NCBI GenBank assembly: GCA_034928535.1
Contig: JAYFOV010000017.1
Coordinates: 55,362-119,361 of the forward strand
Direction: 5' to 3'
Length of the DNA: 64,000 bases
Origin: CAXXOK01 sp001604115
Lineage (GTDB): Bacteria; Bacillota; Clostridia; Christensenellales; Aristaeellaceae
This document shows positions 42,111 through 51,027 of the stretch, piece after piece. The notes below the pieces were generated by a model. It made no database searches. It saw only the letters and a program-made list of their open reading frames with translations, and was not told the DNA's origin. The translations under genes were made by a program, and so were the position numbers. Positions within the stretch are counted from its first letter, which is position 1. Each line of letters begins with the position of its first letter.

Positions 42111-42154
42111 TGGACAGTTTACGGACAATTCCACGAAAAAGGAAGTAATCGTTC

Positions 42155-43792
42155 ATGCAGGCTTTGCAACCGAAAATCGTGACCGCACTCAAGGGGTATA
42201 CGCGCGCGCAGCTCATCAAGGACATCACGGCTGGCGTGATCGTCGGGATCATCGCACTTCCGCTCTCCATCGCGCTGGCGCTGGCCTCAGGCGTCAGGCC
42301 GGAGCAGGGGCTGTATACTGCGATCGTGGCGGGTTTTTTGATTTCCCTGCTTGGCGGCAGCCGTGTGCAGATCGCCGGCCCTACCGCCGCATTTGCGACC
42401 ATCGTGGCCGGCATTGTGGCACGCAGCGGCATGCAGGGGCTCATCATTGCCACCATTATGGCCGGTCTGCTCTTGGTGCTCATGGGTGTGTTCCGGCTTG
42501 GCACGCTCATCAAATACATCCCCTACACCATCACCACTGGCTTCACGGCGGGTATCGCGGTATGCATCGCCATCGGTCAGTTCAAGGATTTTTTGGGTGT
42601 TACCTACCTGCCCGGCTTGGAAACCATCGAAACCATGGACAAGCTTACCGCTGTTGCGGCCAGCATCGGCAGCTTCCAATGGCAAGCATTGCTAGTGGGG
42701 CTGGTTGCGCTGGCAGTGCTCATCCTCTGGCCGCGCGTGAGCAAGCGCATCCCCGGTTCGCTGGTCGCGGTGCTGGTAGGCATTGCCATGGTCAAGCTCC
42801 TGCCCTTGCAGGTCAATACCATTGGAGATTTGTATACCATCAGCGGCGGGCTGCCAGTGCTAACCCTGCCGCAGCTCTCGTTGGGGCGGATTTCCGCCAT
42901 GTTCCCCGATGCCGTCACCATTGCGCTGCTGGCCGCCATTGAGTCTTTGCTGAGCTGTGTGGTCGCGGATGGCATGGTGGGCAGCCACCACAACGCCAAT
43001 ATGGAGCTGGTGGCGCAGGGCCTTGGCAACATCGGCTCCGCGCTGTTGGGTGGGATTCCCGCAACGGGCGCCATCGCCCGCACGGCTGCCAACATCAACA
43101 ACGGCGGGCGCACCCCAGTGGCGGGGATGGTGCACGCAGTCACGCTTTTGCTCATACTGGTGGTGCTCATGCCTTACGCATCGCTCATCCCTATGCCGGT
43201 CATTGCGGCCATACTGCTGATGGTTGCCTGGCACATGAGCGGCGCCGCCACCTTTGCCCGCCTGTGCCGCCTGGCCCCCAAGAGCGATATCATCGTGTTG
43301 GTGACCACATTCCTGCTCACGGTGCTCTTTGACCTGGTGGTAGCCATTGGCGCAGGCATGATGCTGGTATGCATCCTGTTTGTCAAGCGCATGAGCGAGG
43401 AATCCCGTGTGCGCGCCTGGCAGGATGCGGATCAGACCGAAGTAGGCGGCGGCCTGATCCTGCCGGAGGGCACGCGCGTCTATGAACTGGAAGGGCCGCT
43501 GTTCTTCGGTGTCGCCGACAAGCTGACCCAAGGCGTGTCCCGAAAGGATTGCAAGTGCATCATCCTGCGGATGCGCGCGGTCACTTCCATCGATGTTACG
43601 GCGCTCATGGCGCTGCAACGCATCCATGCGGATTGCGCGAAGCGAGGAATCACACTCGTGCTGTCCCATCTGAACCCGCAGCCTGAAAGCATGCTGCAAA
43701 AGGCAGGTTTTCTGGCCAAGGTGGGCGCGGAAAATTGCTGTGCTCACCTCAGTGACGCCTTGTCCCGCGCGGAGGCAGTCACCGGCGCTTGA
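42155..43792 (+). CDS. SulP-family anion transporter with STAS domain
   Basis: A 545-residue SLC26/SulP transporter. The N-terminal membrane domain (about 25-410) has the family motifs 'DITAGVIVGIIALPLSIALALASGVRPEQGLYTAIVAGFLISLLGGSRVQIAGPTAAFATIV', 'MVGSHHNANMELVAQGLGNIGSALLGGIPATGAIARTAANINNGGRTPVAGMVH'. The cytoplasmic STAS domain (about 440-540) contains 'IILRMRAVTSIDVTALMALQRIH'. The substrate could be sulfate or another oxyanion (bicarbonate, for example). It is a single gene between a promoter and a terminator. Confidence 0.93.
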   Translation: MQALQPKIVTALKGYTRAQLIKDITAGVIVGIIALPLSIALALASGVRPEQGLYTAIVAGFLISLLGGSRVQIAGPTAAFATIVAGIVARSGMQGLIIATIMAGLLLVLMGVFRLGTLIKYIPYTITTGFTAGIAVCIAIGQFKDFLGVTYLPGLETIETMDKLTAVAASIGSFQWQALLVGLVALAVLILWPRVSKRIPGSLVAVLVGIAMVKLLPLQVNTIGDLYTISGGLPVLTLPQLSLGRISAMFPDAVTIALLAAIESLLSCVVADGMVGSHHNANMELVAQGLGNIGSALLGGIPATGAIARTAANINNGGRTPVAGMVHAVTLLLILVVLMPYASLIPMPVIAAILLMVAWHMSGAATFARLCRLAPKSDIIVLVTTFLLTVLFDLVVAIGAGMMLVCILFVKRMSEESRVRAWQDADQTEVGGGLILPEGTRVYELEGPLFFGVADKLTQGVSRKDCKCIILRMRAVTSIDVTALMALQRIHADCAKRGITLVLSHLNPQPESMLQKAGFLAKVGAENCCAHLSDALSRAEAVTGA

Positions 43793-43817
43793 GTTGCAAC
43801 GTCACTCCCTATATGGC

Positions 43818-43856
43818 AAAAGCACTGCGTCCCTCCGAGGGGCACGCAGTGCTTTT
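43818..43856. terminator. Terminator between sulP and tfoX-like gene
   Basis: AAAAGCACTGCGT / ACGCAGTGCTTTT, a 13-bp perfect stem usable in both directions. Confidence 0.87.
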
Positions 43857-43881
43857 GTTCTGCAAAAATGATCGTGCTTAC

Positions 43882-44142
43882 TTAGGGCAATTTATGCGCC
43901 TGATAAAATGCCTTTAGCTCCCCCTTGCGCACCTCGGGCAACTGCGCCTTGCGCACGCCCTGCAGCGCGCCTTCAATGCCCAACAGACGATGGATGCACG
44001 CCGATGGATCGATGCACTGGATGCGCAACCACGCTTCCTCCGTGCCAACCTCCCGCAATGCCTGAACCGTCATGATGCCCACATCGTTAAGCTGTTTTTC
44101 CACCACGGGGCCAATGTTCGGCAGTTCCGCCAGCACGCCCAT
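43882..44142 (-). CDS. TfoX C-terminal domain protein
   Basis: An 86-residue protein consisting only of the TfoX C-terminal helix-hairpin-helix-like domain ('LAELPNIGPVVEKQLNDVGIMTVQALREVGTEEAWLRI', 'LLGIEGALQGVRKAQLPEVRKGELKAFYQAH'). In gamma-proteobacteria the full protein regulates competence; stand-alone C-terminal domains in Bacillota have no known function. The ATG at 44142 is favoured by GGGAGGG upstream; seven more residues are possible. Confidence 0.83.
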   Translation of the reverse strand: MGVLAELPNIGPVVEKQLNDVGIMTVQALREVGTEEAWLRIQCIDPSACIHRLLGIEGALQGVRKAQLPEVRKGELKAFYQAHKLP

Positions 44143-44250
44143 ATCCTCGCCCTCCCTGCTCAAAGATGTTCCTTAGCCTACATCATAGCACCGGAAGGCG
44201 TATGTTTCAAGGATCAGGCTCGGATGCTTTCCCCCTCCGCCGCAAACGCC

Positions 44251-44279
44251 TTGCGGTTCCCATCCCGCCATGGTACACT
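44251..44279 (+). promoter_or_regulatory. Promoter of SDR gene
   Basis: TTGCGG (44251-44256), 17 bp, TACACT (44274-44279). Confidence 0.55.
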
Positions 44280-44344
44280 GCCAAAGCAGGCTCCTGCAAG
44301 GGTCAAGCAAACAATAACAGACCGCACTGCATGGGAGGGTCAAT

Positions 44345-45052
44345 ATGGATATGCACGGAAAAACAGCCGTGGTCACAGGCGGTGCCCGGGGCATCGGCAA
44401 GGCGATTTGCGATGGATTCCGCGCGCGCGGCGCGCAGGTGTGCACCATGGACATCCTGCCATGCGATGGCTTTACAGGTGATCTGGGGGATGAAGCCGCG
44501 CTGGATGGCTTTGTACGTTGGGTGCTCGCGCGCCACCGCAAGATCGATTTTCTGATCAACAATGCCATGCTCACGCACGGTGGGCTGGATACCTGTGGTT
44601 TTGAGGATTTTAACGAAGTGCTTCGCGTTGGCGTGACCGCACCGTATTACCTGACGCGCCGGTTTCGCGATGCGTTCAACCCAGGCGGGGCAATTGTGAA
44701 CCTGTCCAGCACCCGCCATGCCATGAGTCAGGCCAATACGGAAAGCTACACCGCTGCCAAGGGCGGCATCACGGCGCTCACACACGCGCTGGCCGTTACG
44801 CTGGCAGGCAAGGTGCGCGTCAATGCCATCGCGCCGGGCTGGATCGATACCACCGGGGGCAGCTTTTCTGATGCGGATCATGCACAGCAACCGGTCGGCC
44901 GCATCGGCACGCCGAAGGATATTGTGCAAGCAGTGCTGTTTCTGTGCGGCGAGGAGAGCAGCTTTATCACCGGGCAGGTTTTAACGGTGGATGGCGGCAT
45001 GAGCAAGCGCATGATCTACCATGGCGAAGAAGGCTGGCAATACCGCCCGTGA
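44345..45052 (+). CDS. Short-chain dehydrogenase/reductase
   Basis: A 235-residue classical SDR. Cofactor motif 'VVTGGARGIGKAI' is near the N-terminus, 'DFLINNAMLTHGG' replaces NNAG, and the Ser-Tyr-Lys triad is in 'IVNLSSTRHAMSQANTESYTAAKGG'. The C-terminal 'FITGQVLTVDGGMSKRM' is typical. Asp after strand 2 (TMDILP) suggests NAD(H). The substrate is unknown. GGAGGGTCAAT precedes the ATG. Confidence 0.9.
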   Translation: MDMHGKTAVVTGGARGIGKAICDGFRARGAQVCTMDILPCDGFTGDLGDEAALDGFVRWVLARHRKIDFLINNAMLTHGGLDTCGFEDFNEVLRVGVTAPYYLTRRFRDAFNPGGAIVNLSSTRHAMSQANTESYTAAKGGITALTHALAVTLAGKVRVNAIAPGWIDTTGGSFSDADHAQQPVGRIGTPKDIVQAVLFLCGEESSFITGQVLTVDGGMSKRMIYHGEEGWQYRP

Positions 45053-45206
45053 AAGCGCGCCGCCGCACCCCATGCCATTGTGCTGGGATGCCTGCGCCTT
45101 GCCTCCCCCGCTGTTGCGCCCACCTGCCTTTCGTGGTATGATACTGCCGTTCGGCAGCCATAGGGGTCATGCCGCAACATCCACGGTACAGAAAGGTGGC
45201 TACACC

Positions 45207-45998
45207 TTGCAGTTTTGCTCCCTTTTCAGCGGTTCCAGCGGCAATGCCATTTACCTTGCCACAGAGCGGGGCGGCTTGCTGGTGGATTGCGGCATGAGCG
45301 CGCGCCAAACGCTGGACGCTATGCAGCAGGCGGGCTTGAGTCCCGCGGCCGTGCATGCCATCCTCATCACGCATGAGCACAGCGATCACATCAAAGGCGC
45401 GGGCGTGATGAGCCGCAAGCTGGGCGTGCCCATTTATGCCACGGAGGGCACCTGGAGCGGCATGGCGCAATCCGTCGGCGAGCTTCCGGCACGCCATCGC
45501 GTTACCATCAATGCGGGCGAGAGTTTTTTCCTGGATGACATTGAGGTCGCTTCCTTCTCCATCCCCCACGATGCAAACGACCCGGTCGGTTACCGCTTTT
45601 TCGTGGGGCGTCACAGCATCGCAGTGGCGACTGATCTGGGGTATTTTTCCCAAACCGTGTCCGACGCGGTCGCGGGGTCGCACATTGTATTGCTGGAGAG
45701 CAACCATGACCCCGAACTGCTCCGCAACAACCCACGGTATCCCGCGCACCTGAAAACCCGCATTCTTGGCAAAAAAGGGCATCTGAGCAACGATGCGGGT
45801 GCAGAAGCTGCCGTGCGGCTTGCACAGTGCGGCACACGGCATGTGCTGCTGGGGCACCTGAGCAATGACAACAACACACCGGATATGGCCTACCGCACCA
45901 GTTACGCTGCCTTGCAGAGCGCCGGGGCAGACATGGCGGGGGATGTGACGCTGCATGTCGCGCCCCGCTACCAACCCAGTTTTATTTACTGCGTGTGA
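45207..45998 (+). CDS. walJ: WalJ/YycJ-type MBL-fold exonuclease-like protein
   Basis: A 263-residue metallo-beta-lactamase-fold protein matching YycJ/WalJ in length and motifs: 'FCSLFSGSSGNAIYLA' at the N-terminus, 'GLLVDCGMSARQTLDAMQQAGL', zinc motif 'ILITHEHSDHIKGAGVMSRKL', 'FSIPHDANDPVGYRF', 'IVLLESNHDPELL' and 'LGHLSNDNNTPDMAY'. The start is TTG 45207, supported by AAAGGTGG and by conservation beginning at QFCSLFSGSSGN. WalJ is linked to DNA repair and cell-wall coordination in Bacilli. It stands just upstream of rlmH. Confidence 0.88.
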   Translation: MQFCSLFSGSSGNAIYLATERGGLLVDCGMSARQTLDAMQQAGLSPAAVHAILITHEHSDHIKGAGVMSRKLGVPIYATEGTWSGMAQSVGELPARHRVTINAGESFFLDDIEVASFSIPHDANDPVGYRFFVGRHSIAVATDLGYFSQTVSDAVAGSHIVLLESNHDPELLRNNPRYPAHLKTRILGKKGHLSNDAGAEAAVRLAQCGTRHVLLGHLSNDNNTPDMAYRTSYAALQSAGADMAGDVTLHVAPRYQPSFIYCV

Positions 45999-46053
45999 CT
46001 GCAGCCGATCGGCCGCTTGGCATTTGCCAAACAGGAAAAAGGAGGGTATGAAC

Positions 46054-46320
46054 ATGGATTTTCACGTGATGGATGAACCAATCGTGGTGGAAGGGCGCGG
46101 GCTGGCGTTGGTCCTGGAGGATGGCGCACCGCCCGCCTTGCAAGCTGGCAGCCGCATCCGCGATGCACGCGGCAATGTGCATACCATCAGCACGATTTCC
46201 CAGCAGGAGGATCTGACCATCCTGATGATTAGCCAGGGCGACGCGGATTATTTCGGCCGCCTATTCCGCAACATCATGCTGGATGCAACCTGCTTTACCC
46301 TGCTGCCGGAAGGCGCTTGA
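46054..46320 (+). CDS. Small hypothetical protein between walJ and rlmH
   Basis: An 88-residue acidic, beta-rich protein ('VVEGRGLALVLEDGAPPALQAGSRIRDARGNVHTISTISQQEDLTILMISQGDADYFGRLFRNI'). No family was recognised. GGAGG lies eight bases before the chosen ATG; another ATG six bases earlier is too close to the ribosome site. It ends one base before the rlmH ATG, so the two are probably translationally coupled. Confidence 0.75.
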   Translation: MDFHVMDEPIVVEGRGLALVLEDGAPPALQAGSRIRDARGNVHTISTISQQEDLTILMISQGDADYFGRLFRNIMLDATCFTLLPEGA

Positions 46321-46321
46321 C

Positions 46322-46801
46322 ATGGGGCTGAGCATCCATTGCGTGGGCAAGCTGCGCGAGCGCTTTTATGCAGACGCCGCCGCCGAATATGTCAAGCGAC
46401 TTAGCTCGCTTACCCCCTGCGCCATGGTGGAGGTGCCCGACGAACCCGAGCCCAAGCAGCGCAGCGATGCCGCAGCAGAGCGCGTGCTGCGCGCCGAAGG
46501 CGAGCGCATGCTCGCCCGCATCCCAACAGGCGCCTATGTGATTGCCCTGTGTGTGGATGCCAAGCAGCCCACCAGCGAGGATTTGGCGCAGAAGCTGAGC
46601 CAGCTTATGATATCTGGACGCAGCGAGATCGCCTTTGTGATCGGCGGTTCGCTGGGGTTGCATGGCAGTGTGCTGGCTCGCGCGGATGAGCGGATGGGCA
46701 TGAGCCGCATGACCTTCCCCCACCAGCTGGCGCGCGTGATGCTGCTGGAGCAGCTCTACCGCGCCGCCAAAATCAACGCCGGACACCGTTACCACAAATA
46801 A
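46322..46801 (+). CDS. rlmH: 23S rRNA pseudouridine-1915 N3-methyltransferase RlmH
   Basis: A 159-residue SPOUT methyltransferase, exactly the family length. Features are the N-terminal 'SIHCVGKLRERFYADAAAEYVKRLSSL', central 'YVIALCVDAKQPTSEDLAQKL' and the knotted SAM site 'IAFVIGGSLGLHGSVLARADERMGMSRMTFPHQLARVMLLEQLYRAAKINAGHRYHK'. The start follows the preceding stop by one base. It methylates pseudouridine 1915 in helix 69 of 23S rRNA. Confidence 0.97.
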   Translation: MGLSIHCVGKLRERFYADAAAEYVKRLSSLTPCAMVEVPDEPEPKQRSDAAAERVLRAEGERMLARIPTGAYVIALCVDAKQPTSEDLAQKLSQLMISGRSEIAFVIGGSLGLHGSVLARADERMGMSRMTFPHQLARVMLLEQLYRAAKINAGHRYHK

Positions 46802-46813
46802 GCCGACAGCGGA

Positions 46814-46850
46814 GCAGGCCGCCAAGCAACTATGCTTGGCGGCCTGCTTT
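46814..46850. terminator. Terminator after rlmH
   Basis: GCAGGCCGCCAAGC, AACTAT loop, exact complement, then TTT. It lies between converging genes. Confidence 0.87.
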
Positions 46851-46910
46851 GCTGTTGGCTTTATGCCTGATTTTTCGCTTGCCAGCGTATCCACTGCCTT
46901 CGAGGCACTG

Positions 46911-47303
46911 TTATTCCGTCGTGACGGGAGCCTGCTCCAGCGCAGCTTCCACCGCCCGCAAAAAGCTCTTGCTGCTGGCGGTTGCCCCGGCCACCACATC
47001 CACCGCCGGTGTCTGTTCTTTCAGAATGCTGGCGGTCAGCGTCTGGGTCAACGCTTCCTGCCCATCGGCAATTTTGACGGGGAGCACCGCCGCGATGGTA
47101 TGATCCTCCACCAGCACATTAACGGTATTGCTAAACCGCCCGTTTTGATACTCGCCAGGGTACATGCCGTCCTGGATGCCCGCCAACGGAACCGTTTGTA
47201 TGTCCAGATTGATCGCTTCCGAAAGCCCCACCATGGCAAAGATGACCATGGCGCCTGCCAACAGCAGGAAAGCGACGCCCATCCATAGGAGTGTTTTTTT
47301 CAT
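46911..47303 (-). CDS. FMN-binding domain protein, membrane-anchored
   Basis: A 130-residue protein. An N-terminal membrane segment (about 5-28) is followed by an FMN-binding domain like that of RnfG/NqrC: 'GIQDGMYPGEYQNGRFSNTVNVLVEDHTIAAV' and 'VDVVAGATASSKSFLRAVEAAL'. The Thr in GAT is where FMN is covalently attached in related proteins. It starts ten bases after the flavodoxin stop on the same strand, suggesting a paired redox role. Confidence 0.85.
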   Translation of the reverse strand: MKKTLLWMGVAFLLLAGAMVIFAMVGLSEAINLDIQTVPLAGIQDGMYPGEYQNGRFSNTVNVLVEDHTIAAVLPVKIADGQEALTQTLTASILKEQTPAVDVVAGATASSKSFLRAVEAALEQAPVTTE

Positions 47304-47313
47304 TGCGCCGCCC

Positions 47314-47793
47314 TCAAACCTGCACCGGCGAGGCCGTGGCCAGCTCCGCCACCACCTGGCGGATGCGCGCATCCCGATCTTTAGCCGACCAGTTCACGAT
47401 GCCGCTGGCCAGCACAGTGCCACCCTTGCTGGCAACAGCCTGACCCATCTGGCGGATGGCGCGCTTGCCGCCCATCCATGTCTTGGGCAACTGTTGCGTG
47501 GTCAGCAGCGCCGCACGCCGACCGCCAAAATCCTGCATCGTGGCCAAATATCGCTTCATGACCGGGCATAAGGAAAAGGCCTGCACGGGCGCCGCGAAAT
47601 AAACCATATCATACACGCTGGCATCCGGCGCATGTGTCAAGTTGACGGTGATGCCTTCCTTGGTCTGTTCCTGCTGCGCTGTGATCTGCTCCAGCGCCGC
47701 CTCATGCCCTGTTTCCAGCAATGCAGCCTTGAGCTGCTCCGCCACCTGCAGCGTGTTACCCGTTTGGCTGTATACAATGATGCCAATCTTCAT
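47314..47793 (-). CDS. Flavodoxin-like protein
   Basis: A 159-residue flavodoxin-fold protein. The FMN phosphate loop is 'YSQTGNT' at about residues 8-14, and 'YDMVYFAAPVQAFSLCPVMKRYLATM' and 'AALLTTQQLPKTWMGGKRAIRQMGQAVASKGG' follow. The ribosome site is weak (AAAGGCGG far upstream). It is probably an electron carrier or small quinone/flavin reductase and is the first gene of a pair with the FMN-binding protein. Confidence 0.85.
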   Translation of the reverse strand: MKIGIIVYSQTGNTLQVAEQLKAALLETGHEAALEQITAQQEQTKEGITVNLTHAPDASVYDMVYFAAPVQAFSLCPVMKRYLATMQDFGGRRAALLTTQQLPKTWMGGKRAIRQMGQAVASKGGTVLASGIVNWSAKDRDARIRQVVAELATASPVQV

Positions 47794-48026
47794 GATCAGG
47801 ATTCCGCCTTTCCATCTGTCGGCCGCCCCGCTGTGCGCTGGCCATGCCATTGCCACGAACATATCCACTACTGCATGGTAACACAGCATGCATTTCGTAT
47901 CAACCACCCCGACCGACAGTTCAGCGCCCGCAGCGCGGTTTGCGCACACCGGAACTTTGCAAAGCAGGGAACTTTTCCTGCCCGATGCTCGTCTGATGCT
48001 ATGAAACCATGTAGGAGGTATAGACT

Positions 48027-48761
48027 ATGAATCAGAAAAAAAGCTTGTTCCTGATCCTGCTTTCGTTGATGCTGTTGGCGATGCCCTTCGCATCCCTGGC
48101 GGAAATCGCCACCCCTGTCACGCTGAACGGCTTGATCTCCGAAGTGCACGAGGGTTTTTTCCTCCTGGAGGATGAAGCGATCGGCACTGTGCGCGTGAAC
48201 CTGGACGATGCCCTCACCGTATATGAAGGCATCGCCGCCAAAGGCAAGCTGGCTGTGGGTCAGTATGTGTTTGTGACGTATAACGGCATCATGTCACGCA
48301 GCATTCCGCCGCAGGTATCGGCGCTCAAAATCGGCTGCTATCTGCTGCAAGGCACCGTGACCGACATCCTGGAAAACGGCTTTGTGGTGGAAGGCGATGT
48401 GGTGCTGGGTGCTGTGGTCGTCCATATGGGCGAAGGCTTTCCCACGGTGTATCAGGGCGCATCCATCGCCGTATACTACAACGGCACGATGACGCTGAGC
48501 CTGCCGCCGCAAATCTCGGCGTACCACATCGTGGTGCCCATGGTGGAAGGCACTGTGTCCCAGGCGACACGCGGCGGCTTTACCCTCACAGATGCGCAGG
48601 GCACGGCCTTCGCCATAACGCTGGATGAGCATACCGTCACCTATGCAGCGCCCAAGGATGGCGATCAGGTACGGGTATATTTCCTGGGCAATTTGAATGC
48701 CGCCGATCCGATCGCAGCGTTGGAAGTCGCTGCCGTCGGCGACGACATGACCGCGCAATGA
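48027..48761 (+). CDS. Secreted protein with three tandem beta repeats
   Basis: A 244-residue exported protein of unknown function. The signal peptide runs 1-~25 (SLA-E). Three similar units of about 65-70 residues follow: one beginning 'LNGLISEVHEGFFLLED', a second 'LQGTVTDILENGFVVEG' and a third 'VEGTVSQATRGGFTLTD'. The first two carry 'YVFVTYNGIMSRSIPPQVSALKI' or 'IAVYYNGTMTLSLPPQISAYHI'. Each unit resembles the small OB-like domain seen in exported DUF3221-type proteins. TAGGAGGTATAGACT precedes the ATG. Confidence 0.82.
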   Translation: MNQKKSLFLILLSLMLLAMPFASLAEIATPVTLNGLISEVHEGFFLLEDEAIGTVRVNLDDALTVYEGIAAKGKLAVGQYVFVTYNGIMSRSIPPQVSALKIGCYLLQGTVTDILENGFVVEGDVVLGAVVVHMGEGFPTVYQGASIAVYYNGTMTLSLPPQISAYHIVVPMVEGTVSQATRGGFTLTDAQGTAFAITLDEHTVTYAAPKDGDQVRVYFLGNLNAADPIAALEVAAVGDDMTAQ

Positions 48762-48800
48762 CACCCTTACCCTCCAGTGCTTGATACGCCCTGGCATAGC

Positions 48801-48840
48801 AAAGCACCCCGCGCCTATCAAGGTGAGCGGGGTGCTTTGT
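48801..48840. terminator. Terminator between secreted protein and PIG-L genes
   Basis: CAAAGCACCCCGC / GCGGGGTGCTTTG, a 13-bp perfect stem. Confidence 0.87.
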
Positions 48841-48886
48841 TGCCGCTTATCACGGCGCTGAACGCGCTTTGCCGTCCGGGGTTGGG

Positions 48887-49633
48887 CTAGATGCCCGGTG
48901 CTTCCGCAAAACAGTGCAGGTGCATGCCGCTGAGCACCTTGAATCCCTCGCCAAGCGCGTAACCTTTTTGCACGCCCAGTTTTTGCGCCTGCATGCCAAA
49001 ATAGACCTTGTACAGCCCCAGGCTTTCATCGTCCAGTTGGGTTCTGTGTTCGGCCATTGCGGCAAACTTCGCTTCCAAGGTGTCCGTCACATCCACAATG
49101 GTGTTGGGCGCCTGTGTAAAGTAAAACCCGATTGCTTTACAAGTCCAAGGCGCGGTTTGCGTGCCCCGTGGGTACGCCATCAAAGAGCTGGCAATGAACG
49201 CCTGCGCTGCCGCGCGCCCCGTGACGATATGGTCGAAGTGCGCCTCATACTGCGCCCATGGATCCGGGCAAAAAACCGCATCCGGCTGGATGGTGCGGAT
49301 CAGCTCCCCCATGCGTGCTGCCAGTGCAGGAACATCCTGCAAACTGCCGTCCGGCTCTTCCCAAAAATGAAAATGCTCAACGCCCAGCACTTTGCCCGCA
49401 GCCATCGCTTCCGCGCGGCGCAAGGCTGCCAGATGCTCATGGGTCATGCCAGGCGCGGTAAGCCCCAAATCGCCATTGGTCACCGTCAAATAATGCACCT
49501 CACACCCACGGGCGGCCAGGGCGGCAATGGTTGCGCCCATGCCGATCTCGTTATCGTCCGGGTGAGGCTGTATGCACAGCACACGCTTACAATCCATGAT
49601 TTCCGGGGGCGAAAAGTATGCCGCCATATCCAT
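48887..49633 (-). CDS. PIG-L family deacetylase
   Basis: A 248-residue zinc-dependent de-N-acetylase of the PIG-L/LmbE family. Zinc motif 'HPDDNEIGMG' (about 25-34) and the distal His pair in 'HFDHIVTG' (about 136-143) are intact. Related enzymes deacetylate GlcNAc-inositol, bacillithiol precursors and diacetylchitobiose. It is the last gene of a ROK-kinase-symporter operon, which favours an N-acetyl-amino-sugar substrate (inference). CAAGGAGGAAAAGCG precedes the ATG at 49633. Confidence 0.9.
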   Translation of the reverse strand: MDMAAYFSPPEIMDCKRVLCIQPHPDDNEIGMGATIAALAARGCEVHYLTVTNGDLGLTAPGMTHEHLAALRRAEAMAAGKVLGVEHFHFWEEPDGSLQDVPALAARMGELIRTIQPDAVFCPDPWAQYEAHFDHIVTGRAAAQAFIASSLMAYPRGTQTAPWTCKAIGFYFTQAPNTIVDVTDTLEAKFAAMAEHRTQLDDESLGLYKVYFGMQAQKLGVQKGYALGEGFKVLSGMHLHCFAEAPGI

Positions 49634-49669
49634 CGCTTTTCCTCCTTGATTCAAAAGTACTTTGATTGT

Positions 49670-51022
49670 TCACAGGGCATCCGCTGCCCCTGACATTTCA
49701 TTGCGCGCGGCTAGCTCATGCCGTATCTGCGCCAGTTGCTGCTCGTCTACCCTGTAAAAAAACAGCGGCACCACCGCAAGCAGGAAGCTGGCCACCGGAA
49801 CCAGATACACCAACGCGCTGAAGCCCGCGATCACAGTGGGGTTGGGCGGCATATTGTCCACATAGTGCATACCCACCATCACCAGGCCAAGGATGCCTTT
49901 GGCAAGGGTCGCGCTTAGTTTGTTGAGAAAGGTGTTCATGGAAAACACGATGCCTTCCCCACGGAACCCCAAACGATGCTCGGACAGGTCAATGCCGTCC
50001 ATCAGCATGGCCGTACTGCTGATGGTGGTCACCCCGGTAGCCGCAAAGCTCACACCCAGCAGGATCAGGCTGGGCAGCACACCCATGGAGAACACAAACG
50101 GCACTGCACTGGACACCGCACCTACCCCGCAGGCAGCCATAAAGATGTACTTTTTTTCAAAGCGGACAAGCAACCGCGGGGAAATCGCCATGCCAAAAAT
50201 CATGCCGATCACCAGACTCAGGCCAATGTAGGTCACATAATCCACGCTGCCCCAGACATACACAGCAAAGTATATTTGCGTTACCTGGCGGATGTTGTTG
50301 ACGGTATTGATGATGAGCAGCGTCATCAGCAGCGCCAGCAGCGGCTTGTTTCCCAGAATGGTGCGCATATTATCGCGCATGGGGATATCGGCTTTGGGAT
50401 GGTGGATGCGCTCCTTGACAAACACGCCCGACAGCGCCATGAGCACCGCCCCCAGCAAGGCGATGACTGCTGCCGCCGCCGTGAAGGCGCCCGGCACACG
50501 CTCGCCGCCAAACACGTTGAGCAGCGCGACGCTGGCCACAGAAACAATCACCGTACCCACGGTGCCGCCGATCTTGCCCAAGGTGACCATCGTGTTCTTT
50601 TCGCCCGGCTCCCTGCTCACCACGGAGGAGATTGCCCAGATCGGGATATCGCACACCGTATAACTCATATCCCACAATACATAGCAGATGGCTGCCAACA
50701 GCGCGGTTGCCAGCGGTGAACCGCCGAAGCTCACAAAACACAGCGTGGTCGTGACTGCAATGATAGCCGGCCCGATAAGCAGATAAGGGCGGAATTTACC
50801 CATTTTGGTGCTGGTGCGATCCGCAATAAAACCCATGATGGGATCGTTGACCGCATCCCACAGACTGGCAATGACGACAATGACGGTCACGCTCTGCGGC
50901 GGGATGCGGAGCAGATCGGTAAAGAAGAACATGATGTACAGGGACACAAAACTATAGATCATATTCTGGCCGAGCAAACCACCTGTGTAACTGATTTTCT
51001 CCCCCGCGGTAATCCGTTGCAT
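49670..51022 (-). CDS. GPH-family glycoside/cation symporter
   Basis: A 450-residue transporter with about twelve hydrophobic helices. The hallmark of the glycoside-pentoside-hexuronide family, 'ASLWDAVNDPIMGFIADRT', lies after helix 2, followed by 'GKFRPYLL' and 'WDMSYTVCDIPIWAISSVVSREPGEKNTMVTLGKIGGTVG'. Substrates in the family are oligosaccharides or glycosides imported with Na+ or H+. It sits five bases after the kinase gene. Confidence 0.93.
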   Translation of the reverse strand: MQRITAGEKISYTGGLLGQNMIYSFVSLYIMFFFTDLLRIPPQSVTVIVVIASLWDAVNDPIMGFIADRTSTKMGKFRPYLLIGPAIIAVTTTLCFVSFGGSPLATALLAAICYVLWDMSYTVCDIPIWAISSVVSREPGEKNTMVTLGKIGGTVGTVIVSVASVALLNVFGGERVPGAFTAAAAVIALLGAVLMALSGVFVKERIHHPKADIPMRDNMRTILGNKPLLALLMTLLIINTVNNIRQVTQIYFAVYVWGSVDYVTYIGLSLVIGMIFGMAISPRLLVRFEKKYIFMAACGVGAVSSAVPFVFSMGVLPSLILLGVSFAATGVTTISSTAMLMDGIDLSEHRLGFRGEGIVFSMNTFLNKLSATLAKGILGLVMVGMHYVDNMPPNPTVIAGFSALVYLVPVASFLLAVVPLFFYRVDEQQLAQIRHELAARNEMSGAADAL

Positions 51023-51027
51023 ACCGT

